NCBI GenBank assembly: GCA_964592425.1 | Contig: CAZQCG010000008.1 | Coordinates: forward strand, 62,001 to 126,000 | DNA: 64,000 bases | Direction of reading: 5' to 3' | Origin: Viridilinea sp964592425 | Lineage (GTDB): Bacteria; Chloroflexota; Chloroflexia; Chloroflexales; Chloroflexaceae | In this document: positions 9,286 to 17,490 of the stretch, in pieces | Layout of the letters: every line of letters starts with the position of its first letter | How positions within the stretch are numbered: the first letter of the stretch is position 1 | Made by a program: the position numbers and the translations under genes | The notes under the pieces: model-generated | Told to the model about the DNA's origin: nothing | The model's database searches: none | What the model saw: only the letters and a program-made list of their open reading frames with translations

Positions 9286-10311
9286 TTAGCCTTCGGTAGG
9301 CGGAACCCCCGAAGGGCAGATCCGCTCTAGCCAGACGATGCCCGTAACGCCAGCGATGAGCAGCATCGCCACGACAAAGTAGGCCTCATGCAGGCTGGCC
9401 TGGGTTAAATAGACTCCGACCATACCACTAGCCCCCGTCAGCAGGTAACAGGTCAAAACTGCCTCACGCCGGGTCAGGCCCAGGGCATGCAGCCGGTGCG
9501 AGAGGTGGTCTTTGCCAGCGGTGGTGAATGGATTAACCCCGCGGCGGATGCGGGCCACGACGACCAGACTAGTGTCAAAAAGTGGCAAGGCCAACACACA
9601 GATCGGCACCATCCAGGTGACCAGGGGGATGTTAGAGGGAAAGCGCAGCTTGATCGCCAGGGCTGCCAGGATAAAGCCAAGGAACAGACTGCCTGTATCG
9701 CCCATAAAGACGGTAGCCGGGTTGAGGTTGTAGCGCAAAAAGCCCAGGCAAGCCCCGGCCAGGGCCGCCGCCATCGCACCGACCAGCACCTGGCGTGGCT
9801 CGTTCATCGCCGCCAATAGCAGGAAAAAGCTGGCCGCAATCGTTGCGACGCCACCCGAGAGGCCGTCCATATTGTCAAGGAAATTGATCGCATTGGTGAT
9901 GCCGATAACCCAGAGCGTGGTGAGAGCCAGGTTGAGCCAGGGCTGGCTAAAGAGTTGGATCTGGGTGCCGCCAAGCGCCAGCACGAGCACAGCCAGTAAT
10001 TGACCGATCAGCTTCACCCGCGCCGATAAGCGCCAGCGGTCGTCGGCCAGCCCGAAGAGCGAGACCAGGGTTGCCCCAAGCAGAATGGCCACCAACTCAC
10101 GGATGTAGGCCTGATCACCCAACAGCAAGAGCGCCAGCACAAAGCCACCGTAGATCGCCGCCCCACCCAGCAGCGGCACCGGCTGTACATGCATGTCGCG
10201 GTTACGCGGCACAGCGACAACCCCAACCCGCAGGGCCAGCCGACGTGCTAGCGGTGTTGCCACAATCGAGAAGATCAGCGCCGTAGCGGCGATCAGGGCA
10301 AGCTGGATCAT
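9286..10311 (-). CDS. Polyprenyl-phosphate sugar-1-phosphate transferase (WecA/TagO/MraY family)
   Basis: A 341-residue polytopic membrane protein of glycosyltransferase family 4. Visible family motifs are LGGAAIYGGF near residue 50, NFLDNMDGLSGG (cytoplasmic Asp-rich site, Mg2+ and polyprenol), FMGDTGSLFLGF and the basic loop KDHLSHRLHALG. These enzymes move a sugar-1-phosphate (often GlcNAc-1-P) from its UDP form to undecaprenyl phosphate and start a surface polysaccharide or teichoic-type chain. The WecA/TagO type fits better than MraY because of the short His motif and the O-antigen-ligase-like neighbour. Its ATG overlaps the stop of the upstream gene by four bases, so the two are coupled. 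Confidence 0.9.
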   Translation of the reverse strand: MIQLALIAATALIFSIVATPLARRLALRVGVVAVPRNRDMHVQPVPLLGGAAIYGGFVLALLLLGDQAYIRELVAILLGATLVSLFGLADDRWRLSARVKLIGQLLAVLVLALGGTQIQLFSQPWLNLALTTLWVIGITNAINFLDNMDGLSGGVATIAASFFLLLAAMNEPRQVLVGAMAAALAGACLGFLRYNLNPATVFMGDTGSLFLGFILAALAIKLRFPSNIPLVTWMVPICVLALPLFDTSLVVVARIRRGVNPFTTAGKDHLSHRLHALGLTRREAVLTCYLLTGASGMVGVYLTQASLHEAYFVVAMLLIAGVTGIVWLERICPSGVPPTEG

Positions 10312-13300
10312 GGTGATGCGTGCTGGGCCGCCGCCGCCTGGAAGATGGCGATCAACTGCTCGGCATCACTGATCGCCTGGGCCGCCTCGGGTTGGGCTTG
10401 CAGCAAGGCAAGCATGCGCTGTGTCTCGCTGATCGCCTCGGCATGGCGCAAGGTTTCACTTAGCACAATCGCGTAGTTACGACTGTAGACAGGGTTGGTC
10501 GGCTGTAACTCAAGCGCCCGCCGGTAGTCCTCAACCGAGTCGCTGATGACCCCACTGCGCACGGTGAGCAAGCCGGCAACGGTGTGCAACAGGGCCAGTT
10601 CATTCTGTTCCGCCGAGGCGTCATAACCAGGGTTCGCGGCCAGCCGATCGGCCAGGCGCTGCTCCTGGTCGGTCGCCAGCCTGGCGTAGGCATCACGCAG
10701 GCGCAGGATCAACTCGGGTCGCCCGGCCAGCGCCCCGGCAATATTCTCGATGGAGTTGGCTACCGTCGGCCCGGCCAGCGCGATAGCCTGCTCGTAGGCC
10801 GTGACGGCTGCATCCAAGTCACCGTCGTAGCTGCGTGCCAGGTCGCCAAGCCGTACAAATGTATCACTATAGTTCGAGTCAAGCTCCGCCGAGCGGGTGA
10901 GTAAGCTACGCGCCTGATCGAAGTAGACCGAGGCCTGTGCGCTATCATTGGCGGCCCTGGCCTCCTCACCAAGCTGAATCAAGACGGCGGCTCGCTCATT
11001 CAGCAGGGTTACATCCTGGGGCGCAATCGGCGTCACCTGTTCATACCAACTACTGGCCTCACGCAGACGCTCAGGGTTACGATCCCACTGGTACCAGAAG
11101 GTGTTGATCCGGCCCAGGTTGGCATAGTGATCTTTGTTGCGCGGATTCAGCTCGTAGGCCTGAAACAAAACGGCCTCGGCATAGCTCATCAGCGCATTGG
11201 GCGGCGTACGCTGGACAAAGCCCGTGATTTCGCCCGGCTTGTCAATCCGTAAGAGGTCGCCAAGCTGCGGATCAGGGAGGGCGACACCAGGATCAATTCC
11301 CTGGGCACGCAAACTTTCAGCCAGCGACATCAGCACCCGTCCAAGATTCAGGTAGTAGAAGTCCTCACGCGGGTTGAGGCGCACGGTATCAAGATAGACC
11401 TCTAACGAGCGCAATGTCCCCTCGCTCGAGTTGGCAGTGCTTTCGCTGTAGGTCTGGCCTTGTTGAAAACGCATGTCAGCAAAGATCGGATTTGCATTTG
11501 TTACCCAGATCGCTGTGAGCGTAATCAAGGCTACCAGCCCATAGAGCAGCATGGCCCCGACACCGCCATTATCACTACTGGAGGCGGGCCGGGCTGCCCC
11601 GCGCACCACCGCCCCGCGCGGTGTACTGCGCCGTCGGTTATTCGGGGCCGCCTTTGCCACGTGGGGCGCAGCAACAGGGGTGGCAGCATGGGCAGGTTCG
11701 GGCGCAAGCGTGAGCCGGTAGTGGCCGGCCACCGCCCCGCCGGTAACGGTCAGGCCAAGCAAGATCCAGAACATCATCAACGTCGAGACGATCGGAATGC
11801 CGGTCAGGCCCTCAACCACATTGGCCGTCACGGCACTGAGGCAGGCGATAAAGAAGATCTGCCAGCGCCACTCTTCGCTGTTACGCATAAGCCGCCAACT
11901 CAGCGTCACAAAGCTGAAGAGCAGGAAGAAATAGCTGATCAAGCCGAACAAACCCTTGGTAACCAGTTCATCGAGCAGGGCCTGGTGTGAGCGATCAGGC
12001 GAGGCACCACGGGCCTCAATATTGGCCAGCGAGGGAGGATAGAAGGGATTGAAGGCTACAAACATACTCTCCGGGCCCCAGCCGATCACCGCCCGCACGG
12101 GATCACTGGTGATCAGGGCCACCGCCCCGCCAGCATATTCATCACCGACCCAGATCAGCGAGCGCACCAGGCCGGTGCCCTCCTGAACGGCTAGCAGTTG
12201 ACCCATACGGCCAACATAAGGCACCTGGCGCAGGCGCTCGAAAAACGGCGCATCAGAGAGGTTAAAGGCGATCAGAAAGGCAATCGTCGCAACGATCAGC
12301 CCGGCCCAACTGTAGAGCAAGATGCTCATACGACGGGTGCGGCTGACCAACCCGGCAGCTCGGGCGTGGGCGCGGGCCTGGAGCAGCACCAGGCTGAAGA
12401 AGAGCATCAGCCCGCTACCAAGGCCAATCCAGGGGCCGCGACTCTGGCTAAAGAAGATCGCGACCAACAACATCAGGCTGATTAGCCCGGCCCCACTGGC
12501 CTCCAGGATCAAGCCAAGCCGCGAGGGAGCCGCCAGGCGGCGTGGCAGGTTGAAGGCCAGACCATAGGCCACACTCAAGGCCGTGATCGCCAGCAACAAC
12601 CAGATCCACCAGTCCTGCGCCCGTGCAGACGTCCCATCAGTGGCCAGTACCTGGGCTCCGCTGCTCCCCGAAAAGGCAAACTGCAAACCGAAGACCAGCA
12701 AGTAGCCGAGGGTCAGCAAACCCGGCCAGGCTGGGATGCGTCCCTCAGGCCGCCCAAGGCCGATCGTCAGCAGCCACCAGATGGCCGTAGCCGTACTGAT
12801 CGCCCCGGGCAGCACCCACCAGTAGCGCATATCCGCCACGCGGATCACCGCCCCGAACTTGAGGAAGGCCAGCAGGAGCATCAGCCCGGCGGCGAAGATC
12901 AGCCCATTGGTCAGCGCCCAGAGCCATTCACGGCTAGCGAGGGGGCCTGCGGGCGTTGCATTGCGAGCCTCACTCGCGGCAGCAAGCAGGCGGTAGATCG
13001 CCAGGGGCACCACCAGGATCAGGTAGGCCGCCACAAAGATCGCATTGCCCATCGTCGAGGCGACCCGGGCAATCACATCACCACGCCATGGCAAGGGGTC
13101 AAGCTGAAAGTGTTGCATGATCCCATAGCCAGCCACAGCCACCCCGGTCGCCAAACTAATGGTAATGATGCGCTCAATCTGGGCACGCCGCCGTACCACG
13201 GCGACGATTGCAACAAAGAGCATGATATAGGAGAGGTTGCTGTAGGTGCCCTGCATACGCTGGTAGGAACCCCAGAAGCTAGTCGCAGGCACCACCGAGA

Positions 13301-13652
13301 TGGCGGTGGCAAAGAGAAAGACCAGCGCATAGAGCAGGGTCGGCAGGGCCAGCGGCAGGGCGAGCAAACGGCGCCAGAGGGGTGGTGGCGGCGGCTGGGC
13401 AGTTTCAGTAGGGTCAGGGGTGGCTGGCACAGCAGGGCGAGCCTGGCTGCGGGCAAGCATGCCATCAAGGGCGCGCACCACCAGGGCCGCCAGGGCCACC
13501 AGGGCCAGCGAGCGCACAAAAGCCGCTTTGTCAGGCTCAAAATGGCGCGCCGAGTAGAGGTTAAAGTAGAGTGGAATAAGCGTCAGGCCAAGCAACCAGC
13601 AAGCCTCGGCAATCCGCTCACTCCAGTGACTGACAACCGACGATCGGCTCAT
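10308..13652 (-). CDS. O-antigen ligase-like membrane protein with C-terminal TPR region
   Basis: A 1114-residue protein. The first about 600 residues hold roughly a dozen hydrophobic segments and a block SQSRGPWIGLGSG typical of the Wzy/WaaL O-antigen ligase family, followed by a large outside loop. A basic linker (about 660-700, NNRRRSTPRG) and another membrane segment lead to a soluble TPR-like C-terminal half (about 730-1110), with repeats such as NPRNKDHYANLGRINTF. The family polymerises or ligates lipid-linked glycans on the outer side of the membrane. Fusion to TPRs is common in Chloroflexota. It is coupled to the WecA/TagO-like gene downstream, so both probably serve the same exopolysaccharide or sheath glycan. 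Confidence 0.85.
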   Translation of the reverse strand: MSRSSVVSHWSERIAEACWLLGLTLIPLYFNLYSARHFEPDKAAFVRSLALVALAALVVRALDGMLARSQARPAVPATPDPTETAQPPPPPLWRRLLALPLALPTLLYALVFLFATAISVVPATSFWGSYQRMQGTYSNLSYIMLFVAIVAVVRRRAQIERIITISLATGVAVAGYGIMQHFQLDPLPWRGDVIARVASTMGNAIFVAAYLILVVPLAIYRLLAAASEARNATPAGPLASREWLWALTNGLIFAAGLMLLLAFLKFGAVIRVADMRYWWVLPGAISTATAIWWLLTIGLGRPEGRIPAWPGLLTLGYLLVFGLQFAFSGSSGAQVLATDGTSARAQDWWIWLLLAITALSVAYGLAFNLPRRLAAPSRLGLILEASGAGLISLMLLVAIFFSQSRGPWIGLGSGLMLFFSLVLLQARAHARAAGLVSRTRRMSILLYSWAGLIVATIAFLIAFNLSDAPFFERLRQVPYVGRMGQLLAVQEGTGLVRSLIWVGDEYAGGAVALITSDPVRAVIGWGPESMFVAFNPFYPPSLANIEARGASPDRSHQALLDELVTKGLFGLISYFFLLFSFVTLSWRLMRNSEEWRWQIFFIACLSAVTANVVEGLTGIPIVSTLMMFWILLGLTVTGGAVAGHYRLTLAPEPAHAATPVAAPHVAKAAPNNRRRSTPRGAVVRGAARPASSSDNGGVGAMLLYGLVALITLTAIWVTNANPIFADMRFQQGQTYSESTANSSEGTLRSLEVYLDTVRLNPREDFYYLNLGRVLMSLAESLRAQGIDPGVALPDPQLGDLLRIDKPGEITGFVQRTPPNALMSYAEAVLFQAYELNPRNKDHYANLGRINTFWYQWDRNPERLREASSWYEQVTPIAPQDVTLLNERAAVLIQLGEEARAANDSAQASVYFDQARSLLTRSAELDSNYSDTFVRLGDLARSYDGDLDAAVTAYEQAIALAGPTVANSIENIAGALAGRPELILRLRDAYARLATDQEQRLADRLAANPGYDASAEQNELALLHTVAGLLTVRSGVISDSVEDYRRALELQPTNPVYSRNYAIVLSETLRHAEAISETQRMLALLQAQPEAAQAISDAEQLIAIFQAAAAQHASP

Positions 13653-13721
13653 AAGGGTCTACCATTTCCAAAAATTCGTAAACGCCGCAGTGCAATCGTA
13701 TGGCGGTGCCTACCGATGAGG

Positions 13722-15476
13722 TTACTGCACAGCACGGCGCTGATCCTTCCAGAGGCTAGCCCGATCAAGGATCTCGCGGGCATTGGCGCGGCTATGTTCA
13801 CTCGGCGCACCATCAAGCATCGCAGCCAGCTCCTCAATGCGCTGCCCATCAGCCAGCAGGCGCACATTAGTACGTGTACGCTGCTCCTCAAAGAGCTTAC
13901 TGATATGGAAGTGGCTATCGGCAAAGGCGGCCACCTGGGGCAGGTGCGTGATACAGATCACCTGGTGGCTCTCAGTGATCCCCCAGAGCTTCTGGCCAAC
14001 GACCTGGCCAGCCCGCCCACCAACCCCCACATCGATCTCATCGAAGATCAGCGTGGCCACCTCGTCCACCCGCGCCAGGATCGATTTCAGCGCCAGCAGC
14101 AGGCGGGCACTTTCGCCGCCTGAGGCAATCTTCGCCAGGGGCTTGAGTGGCTCACCGGGGTTGGGCGCAATCAGAAACTCGACCCGATCCACGCCGGTGC
14201 GATCAAAGGCAAGCCGCTGGCCATTGAGTGGGACGCCGTCAGGGTCATCCTCATGGCTCAGTTGCACAGCGAAGCGCACCTTCGGCATTGCCAGGTCGCC
14301 CATCGCACCACTGATGCGCTCGGCCAGCTGATCACCGATCGCCCGCCGCTGCTGCGAGAGCCTTCCGGCAACCAGGGCAAGCTCAGCCAGCAGGTCGGCC
14401 TCCTGGCCTTCAAGCCCGGCAATCACCACCGCATGATTGCTCAAGCGCTCGATCTCGGCCTCAGCGCTGGCGGCGCGGGCCAGCAATTCGGCAGCGCTGC
14501 CGCCATACTTGCGCTGCAGATCACGCAAAACCGTCAGGCGATCCTCAATTGCATCAAGCCGCGCTGGCTCAAGATCAAGCCCCAGGCGATAGGCGCGCAG
14601 TGAGGCCGCCAGATCCTCAAGCTGGTAGTGCAGCTCAGCCGCAGTTGCCGCAAGCTGGGCCGCCGTCGGATCAAGGCGACCCAGTTCGGCCAGCGCATTG
14701 GCAATCCCGGCCATCAACTCATAGACCGGGCGCACAGCAGTGCGGCCACGCTCACGCCCGCCATAGAGATCAGCATAGGCCTCACTGGCCAGGCCGGTAA
14801 TACGCGCCGCATTCTGCACCACCGCCCGTTCGCGCAGCAACTCCTGCTCTTCATTGGGACGCAGGCGTGCGGTGCTCACATCTTCAACCAGAAAGCGCAA
14901 CTCTTCAATGCGACTCAGGCGACGGGCCTCGTTGTAGCGCAGCTCGGCCAACTCTTCACGCACCTGGCGCAGGCGCAGCGTCAGCCCAACGACCTGCTCA
15001 CGCAGGGGCAACAACTCGCCAAAACGGTCAAGCATATCGAGGTGGGTACGCGTATTAAAGAGCGCAAGGCCCTCATGCTGGCCGTGAATATCGATCAAGC
15101 GCCCACCGACTTCACGCAGGATGCCGGTATTAACGGCCCGTCCATTAATACGGGCCACACTACGCCCCGACTCGGCACTGATCTCACGCGTGAGGATCAC
15201 CTGGCCGTCATCATCAGCCAGCAGGTCATACTCACGTAGCAGCGGGATCAGCTGCGGGCAATCCTCAAGGCTGAAGACCCCCTCAACGCGGGCGCGTGAA
15301 CAGTCAGCGCGCACAAAGCTCGCATCGGTCTTCTCGCCACGCAGGGTCCCCAGGGCGTCAATAATGATCGACTTCCCGGCACCCGTCTCGCCGGTCAAGA
15401 CATTAAAGCCCTCACCCAGACGCAGGTGCAGGCGATCAATGATCGCAAAATCGCTGATCAACAACTCAAGCAGCAT
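13722..15476 (-). CDS. recN: DNA repair protein RecN
   Basis: A 584-residue SMC-like ATPase. The N-terminus MLLELLISDFAIID is the RecN start and is followed by Walker A GETGAGKS and an IIDALG block. Long coiled-coil arms occupy about 150-370. The C-terminal half has the signature ASGGESARLLLALK and Walker B ATLIFDEIDVGVGG, then QVICITHLPQVAA. RecN acts on double-strand breaks as a cohesin-like clamp. An upstream in-frame extension of 20 codons is rejected because the conserved start is at 15476. Length is normal. No strong Shine-Dalgarno is seen. Confidence 0.97.
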   Translation of the reverse strand: MLLELLISDFAIIDRLHLRLGEGFNVLTGETGAGKSIIIDALGTLRGEKTDASFVRADCSRARVEGVFSLEDCPQLIPLLREYDLLADDDGQVILTREISAESGRSVARINGRAVNTGILREVGGRLIDIHGQHEGLALFNTRTHLDMLDRFGELLPLREQVVGLTLRLRQVREELAELRYNEARRLSRIEELRFLVEDVSTARLRPNEEQELLRERAVVQNAARITGLASEAYADLYGGRERGRTAVRPVYELMAGIANALAELGRLDPTAAQLAATAAELHYQLEDLAASLRAYRLGLDLEPARLDAIEDRLTVLRDLQRKYGGSAAELLARAASAEAEIERLSNHAVVIAGLEGQEADLLAELALVAGRLSQQRRAIGDQLAERISGAMGDLAMPKVRFAVQLSHEDDPDGVPLNGQRLAFDRTGVDRVEFLIAPNPGEPLKPLAKIASGGESARLLLALKSILARVDEVATLIFDEIDVGVGGRAGQVVGQKLWGITESHQVICITHLPQVAAFADSHFHISKLFEEQRTRTNVRLLADGQRIEELAAMLDGAPSEHSRANAREILDRASLWKDQRRAVQ

Positions 15477-15550
15477 AAAATCAATCGGACACGCACACAT
15501 GAGCGAAACAACGCCTCGCCGGAGGCATTGTACCATATAGGCTTGGGCAA

Positions 15551-15580
15551 TTGGCGTCCCTGCAACGAACAGGCTATACT
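15551..15580 (+). promoter_or_regulatory. Putative sigma70 promoter of the J-like protein gene
   Basis: TTGGCG (15551-15556) and TATACT (15575-15580) are 18 bases apart, about 90 bases before the GTG start at 15671. Confidence 0.5.
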
Positions 15581-15670
15581 ATAGGTGAGCGAAGCTGTTG
15601 CCCAATGCTCTCTTCTCATCTGCCTGCCGGGCGCACAGGCACAGCGTGTACATGGCCCAGGAGGTTCACT

Positions 15671-16120
15671 GTGCTAGAGCCAGACGATCTGCCGCCGATT
15701 GAGGCGGGTTTGAGTGATCGTGAATATGATCAGCTACGCCATGAACTGAACGAGGCGCATGCCTTGAGCCGTGGCCTGCGTCGTCAACTCGAGAAGGCTC
15801 TGATCGCGGCCCAGGAGGCTCAGCGCGCCCATGCCAAAATGGTAGCCACGCTGACCGAGACCATGCGCGAGAATACGAGCCTCACCCACGAGCGTGATCT
15901 CTGGCGTACACGGGCACAGCGGCTCGCCACCGGCCACAGTGCTGAGCCAGGCGGGGTGCCGTCGATGATCGATATCTCGCCCCTTGCCGATCAACTGACC
16001 CCCGACGAGATCAACGCCATTCGCAAAGCGATGGCACGCCTGCACCATCCCGATGTCGGCGGCAACCACGAGCGCATGAAAGCCTGGAATGCCGCCCTTG
16101 ACCGCATCAGCCAGAGTTAA
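15671..16120 (+). CDS. Coiled-coil protein with C-terminal J-like domain
   Basis: A 149-residue protein that starts at a GTG, chosen because AGGAGG lies six bases upstream; earlier ATGs in this frame give an unlikely Cys- and Arg-rich leader. Residues about 16-88 are a heptad-like helix rich in Leu, Glu and Arg, probably a coiled coil. The last 45 residues (LTPDEINAIRKAMARLHHPDVGG, then a helix) match the second and third helices of a J domain with the HPD motif at 126-128, which stimulates DnaK. It lacks other DnaJ parts. It would recruit Hsp70 to some partner; which one is not known. It faces marR convergently. Confidence 0.65.
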   Translation: MLEPDDLPPIEAGLSDREYDQLRHELNEAHALSRGLRRQLEKALIAAQEAQRAHAKMVATLTETMRENTSLTHERDLWRTRAQRLATGHSAEPGGVPSMIDISPLADQLTPDEINAIRKAMARLHHPDVGGNHERMKAWNAALDRISQS

Positions 16121-16171
16121 TCCTCCCGTGTATGCGCGATCGGTATTCGTGGACGGCCAGGGCTATCACGA

Positions 16172-16645
16172 CTAGCGGTGCAGATGTTCGGGATCGAGTT
16201 GAGCGTACAGACCATCACGCAACTTCTCAAGCAGCGCAGAGAAGACCTGCTGCTCATCTAGATCCAGCAAGGCCATGCGCTGCTCAACCGCGCTATCGTG
16301 CAGCATAGCGGCCCGATCACGGGTGGCCACACCAAGCGGGGTGAGTAGCAGGCGTTGAGCCCGGCGATCATCGGGATCGGGCGTGCGCCGCACCAACCCG
16401 TCGGCCTCGAGCCGATCAACCAGGCGCGTAATCGTGCTCTTCACACAGAGCAACTCCGCGCCAATGTCAGTGAGCCGCCGCCCACGATCACTCTGAAGAT
16501 GCTGCAGAACGGCAAACTCGAGCGGAGTCAGGCTGACCAACTCAAGCACACGCCGGTCGCCATCATCAAGCAAAACATAGATATCATGGATCAGCCGGTG
16601 CTGCATCTGGGCAAGCTCCAAAACCTGCGGTTGGCCCATGGGCAT
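16172..16645 (-). CDS. MarR-family transcriptional regulator
   Basis: A 157-residue winged-helix protein. Residues about 40-105 give the MarR pattern: LTPLEFAVLQHLQS, LTDIGAELLCVKSTITRLVDRLEADGLV as recognition helices, and RTPDPDDRRAQRLLLTPLG as the wing with its DxR. The outer helices would form the dimer interface. No Cys-based redox switch is obvious except one Cys near residue 67 before the recognition helix. The gene has a strong promoter whose start is covered by a palindrome, so it very likely represses itself. The divergent neighbour is 5-formyl-THF cyclo-ligase. Confidence 0.93.
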   Translation of the reverse strand: MPMGQPQVLELAQMQHRLIHDIYVLLDDGDRRVLELVSLTPLEFAVLQHLQSDRGRRLTDIGAELLCVKSTITRLVDRLEADGLVRRTPDPDDRRAQRLLLTPLGVATRDRAAMLHDSAVEQRMALLDLDEQQVFSALLEKLRDGLYAQLDPEHLHR

Positions 16646-16661
16646 TTCCTCGCCTCTGCAA

Positions 16662-16680
16662 TAGTTGCGGATGCAAATGA
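16662..16680. promoter_or_regulatory. MarR-type operator at the marR transcription start
   Basis: TAGTTGC-GGA-TGCAAATGA is an imperfect palindrome close to the TTGC/GCAA half-sites reported for many MarR regulators. It lies immediately downstream of the marR -10 box and 17 bases before the marR ATG, the classical place for self-repression. Confidence 0.55.
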
Positions 16681-16710
16681 ATTATACGAAACCTCAACGA
16701 TTGGCGTCAA
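16681..16710 (-). promoter_or_regulatory. Strong sigma70 promoter of marR
   Basis: On the minus strand TTGACG (16710-16705) and a perfect TATAAT (16686-16681) are 18 bases apart. The predicted start near 16674 falls inside the palindrome 16662-16680. Confidence 0.7.
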
Positions 16711-16752
16711 GCAACAAAGACTAAACCGACAGTTGATATCAGGATACCCTCA

Positions 16753-17334
16753 ATGAGTGATCCAAACGATCTGATAAGCCATAAGCAGATCCTGCGCCGT
16801 GAGCTGCGTAGTCGGCGCGCTGCGCTGACCGAACGCCCCGTGCGCAGCGCAGCGATTATGGCGCATGTAGCGCATCTGGACGCCTTCCATCGGACCAGGG
16901 CAATCCACAGCTACATGCCAATCGGGAGTGAAGTTGATAGTCGTTTACTGATCAGGACTGCCCTGGCTGAAGGCAAAACCGTCGCTATACCGATCATCGA
17001 CACCAACGGCACGTTGCGCCATAGCTGGATCACTGGCATTGAGCCGGAAGCCTTCAAAGCTGGCCCGTTCGGCACACTCATACCACTGCACGAACGTCCC
17101 GCATGGCCCACTGAGTGGCAACTGACCATTGTGCCACTGCTCGCCTTCGACCGCGCTGGCTACCGCCTCGGCTATGGCAAAGGCTACTATGACCGCCTGC
17201 TCGCCACAACCAGCAGCTACGCCATTGGGGTAGCCTTCGCCATCCAGGAGGTTCCTCAGCTCCCCCGTGCACCCCATGATCGTCGCCTTGATCTGCTTGT
17301 GACCGAAAACGGCCCGATCAGCTTGACAAGCTAG
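16753..17334 (+). CDS. 5-formyltetrahydrofolate cyclo-ligase
   Basis: A 193-residue enzyme that turns 5-formyl-THF with ATP into 5,10-methenyl-THF, recovering stored folate. The family features are an N-terminal K-x-x-LR-x-x-x-x-R region (HKQILRRELRSRRAAL), SYMPIGSEVDSRLLI, a substrate-binding middle, and the diagnostic GYGKGYYDRLL near residue 140. AGGA stands eight bases before the ATG at 16753. It is divergent from marR across 107 bases. The -35 box of the next gene's promoter lies within its last codons. Confidence 0.93.
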   Translation: MSDPNDLISHKQILRRELRSRRAALTERPVRSAAIMAHVAHLDAFHRTRAIHSYMPIGSEVDSRLLIRTALAEGKTVAIPIIDTNGTLRHSWITGIEPEAFKAGPFGTLIPLHERPAWPTEWQLTIVPLLAFDRAGYRLGYGKGYYDRLLATTSSYAIGVAFAIQEVPQLPRAPHDRRLDLLVTENGPISLTS

Positions 17335-17351
17335 AACGCAAGTGCTATAGT
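17323..17351 (+). promoter_or_regulatory. Near-consensus promoter of the RecA-like ATPase gene
   Basis: A perfect TTGACA (17323-17328) is followed after 17 bases by TATAGT (17346-17351). It leaves a leader of about 130 bases before the ATG at 17491. Confidence 0.75.
17332..17347. promoter_or_regulatory. SOS-like palindrome in the promoter spacer
   Basis: TAGAAC-GCAA-GTGCTA, one mismatch from a perfect palindrome, resembles the GAAC-N4-GTTC class of LexA boxes. It sits between -35 and -10 and would block RNA polymerase if bound. LexA binding is an inference. Confidence 0.35.
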
Positions 17352-17490
17352 ACATTTGTTAGCATTACGCCAGGATTATATGGCTCGCCAGGAAGAATCA
17401 GGAGGGCCTGGCCCGCCCTGAAACCTAACCTGGTAGCACTTGAGTTGAGGCCAGCCGGGAGCGGCACGGCAGACGGAAGGGACGAGAACA

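Noticed and set aside
13110..14123. Plus-strand frame crossing two genes
   Set aside because: It runs antisense over the start of the O-antigen ligase gene and the end of recN and has no domain.
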